Shown here: in pieces, positions 14,207 through 15,241 of the stretch
Numbering within the stretch: position 1 is the stretch's first letter
Layout of the letters: every line of letters starts with the position of its first letter
NCBI GenBank assembly: GCA_048636595.1
Contig: JAIVWI010000063.1
Coordinates: 1-15,241 of the forward strand
DNA from: JAJRRA01 sp048636595
GTDB taxonomy: Bacteria > Pseudomonadota > Gammaproteobacteria > Xanthomonadales > SZUA-36
Direction: 5' to 3'
DNA length: 15,241 nt
Made by a program: the position numbers and the translations under genes
The notes under the pieces: model-generated
Databases searched by the model: none
What the model saw: the letters and a program-made list of their open reading frames with translations, nothing else
What the model was told of the DNA's origin: nothing

Positions 14207-15000
14207 TAAATGATATCGCTTAATTCGAAAGTGTCTGCGTCGGCCTGGAAGGGGAAATCGCGGCGGGTTTGTCTTAGTAGTTCGAGATCGAGGGTGACGG
14301 CTTGGGTGCATTCTTCACCCCCCAGGTCAGCGGCACTGGCGCCCAGAGGGTCGAAAACGACGCTCCTGCCCGGATATTCCAGACCGTTACCGTCCTTGCC
14401 GACCCGGTTGAGGCCGATGACCCAGGACTGGTTTTCGATGGCCCTTGCTTCGAGCAGGGCCAGCCAGTGGTGTACCCGCTTTGCGGGCCAGTTGGCGACC
14501 AGCAGCATCAGGTCGTAATCATCACGGTTGCGACACCATGCGGGGAAGCGCAGGTCGTAACAGATTTGCAGGCAGATTCGCCAGTCTCGGTAATTGACTA
14601 CCAGCCGTGAGTTGCCTGGCGTATAACGCTTATTCTCGCCACCGAAGGCGAACAGGTGACGTTTATCGTAGTAAGAAACTTCAGCATCCGGGGTGACGAA
14701 AACCAGGCGGTTATAGCGATGCCCGTCTTCCATGATCACCACCGACCCGGCCACCGCTGAGCCGAATTCTTCAGCAACGGATTTCATCCAGGCCACGGAA
14801 GGGCCTTGCATATCTTCTGACGGAAGATCCGTATCTCCGAGGAAACCCGTGGTGAAAGTTTCAGGCAGGACCACCAAATCGAACACTTCGCCCGATTGCC
14901 CAACTGATTGGCGTACCAGGGAGTGCAGGTGCGTCCTGTTTTCCGCCGGATCTTTCCAGCGGATACGCGCCTGGACCAGTAATGTACGGAGAGAATCCAT
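14206..15000 (-). CDS. Nitrilase-superfamily omega-amidase (YafV/Nit2-like)
   Basis: A 264-residue cytoplasmic enzyme. The catalytic triad is visible: E47 in VVLPETF, K113 in YDKRHLF, and C147 in LQICYDLRFP. The WPAKRVHHWLALLEARAIEN block (171-190) is characteristic of the YafV/Nit2 branch. This branch hydrolyses alpha-ketoglutaramate and alpha-ketosuccinamate, products of glutamine and asparagine transamination, to the keto acid and ammonia; exact substrate preference cannot be read from the sequence. Length is normal for the family (about 255-275). The ribosome site before the ATG is weak. The gene converges on the channel gene and stands alone in the window. REP-like units lie upstream of its start. 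A TAGAAT box at 15014-15009 is too close to the start to be a conventional promoter. Confidence 0.9.
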   Translation of the reverse strand: MDSLRTLLVQARIRWKDPAENRTHLHSLVRQSVGQSGEVFDLVVLPETFTTGFLGDTDLPSEDMQGPSVAWMKSVAEEFGSAVAGSVVIMEDGHRYNRLVFVTPDAEVSYYDKRHLFAFGGENKRYTPGNSRLVVNYRDWRICLQICYDLRFPAWCRNRDDYDLMLLVANWPAKRVHHWLALLEARAIENQSWVIGLNRVGKDGNGLEYPGRSVVFDPLGASAADLGGEECTQAVTLDLELLRQTRRDFPFQADADTFELSDII

Positions 15001-15032
15001 TGCCTGTTATTCTAACCGGAAATCTCACCGGC

Positions 15033-15065
15033 GCGCTCTCACTGTACCAGTGCGCTCTCACTGTA
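15033..15065 (+). repeat. 14-bp direct repeat
   Basis: GCGCTCTCACTGTA occurs at 15033-15046 and again at 15052-15065, a period of 19 bases. The second copy runs into the head of the following REP unit. Confidence 0.7.
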
Positions 15066-15085
15066 AGAGCGTCCTTGGGCGCGAA
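15061..15085 (+). repeat. REP-like unit (plus orientation)
   Basis: Starts CTGTAAGAGCGTCCTTGGGC. The head CTGTAAGAG is shared with the units at 5493-5555, and the GC hairpin GCGTCC/GGGCGC has covarying bases, so the shape is kept while the sequence differs. With 15125-15148 it forms a second facing pair with a 39-base spacer. Confidence 0.75.
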
Positions 15086-15124
15086 TTGCTTTTGTTTATT
15101 AGACATAGTTTGTGATTGAATCGG

Positions 15125-15148
15125 TCGGCCGCAAGCGACCTCTTACAG
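15125..15148 (-). repeat. REP-like unit (minus orientation)
   Basis: Identical over all 24 bases to the unit at 5532-5555 (minus strand begins CTGTAAGAGGTCGCTTGCGG), almost 10 kb away. Confidence 0.8.
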
Positions 15149-15154
15149 TAGCGG

Positions 15155-15180
15155 TCGGACGCGAGCGATATCTTGTAAGA
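15155..15180 (-). repeat. Degenerate REP-like unit
   Basis: The minus strand aligns at about 20 of 26 positions with the neighbouring unit when the shared CGGTCGGaCGCgAGCGA portion is matched (plus strand 15152-15168), but the head is altered. The remaining bases to 15241 contain small palindromes (GATCC...GGATC, 15208-15222) and no gene that I can support. Confidence 0.45.
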
Positions 15181-15241
15181 GATGGTATGGACCTCTCCCT
15201 TCTGAAAGATCCGTTAAGGATCACGGCCCATAATGGCCTTG

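Noticed and set aside
15061..15180. Possible CRISPR array
   Set aside because: The repeats alternate in orientation and have no regular spacers; they match REP-type palindromes instead.

Overview
The window reads as draft chromosome of a free-living gammaproteobacterium with moderately high GC. It has an orn/rsgA divergent pair, mfd followed by a csiV-type gene, a DUF1249 (YqiB-like) gene, TrkA-type channel genes and a YafV-type amidase. These combinations are familiar from the Pseudomonas/Marinobacter/Chromatiales side of the class. I cannot name a genus. A run of 10 Ns (2937-2946) shows it is an unfinished assembly, and most of the window is core housekeeping sequence with REP-like and MITE-like repeats between genes.

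Region by region: a minus-strand block (1-1444) holds orn, a DUF1249 gene and a two-tRNA unit (tRNA-Ala GGC, tRNA-Glu TTC). The tRNA unit has its own near-consensus sigma70 promoter and a UUCG-capped terminator. The divergent orn/rsgA promoters overlap. On the plus strand follow rsgA, a small exported BamE-like protein, a palindrome, a 264-bp MITE-like element with TA duplications (2854-3121) containing the assembly gap, a TraB-family membrane protein with dusB close behind, a REP doublet, an NhaC-family antiporter, mfd, a csiV-like gene, and a translationally coupled pair encoding a four-helix membrane protein and a K+ channel with two RCK domains. A minus-strand omega-amidase-type nitrilase (14206-15000) ends the coding part, with a REP cluster at its 5' side.

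The genes fall into functional groups. RNA end-processing and ribosome maturation are represented by orn, rsgA, dusB and the tRNAs. DNA repair coupled to transcription is mfd, envelope integrity is csiV and the 105-residue exported protein, and ion homeostasis is the NhaC antiporter and the RCK channel with its small partner. The least understood and most interesting unit is the small-membrane-protein/RCK-channel pair (12023-14106). The most informative non-coding structures are the MITE with an IS630-type target signature, the REP doublets, and an 11-bp inverted repeat wrapped around the tRNA promoter.
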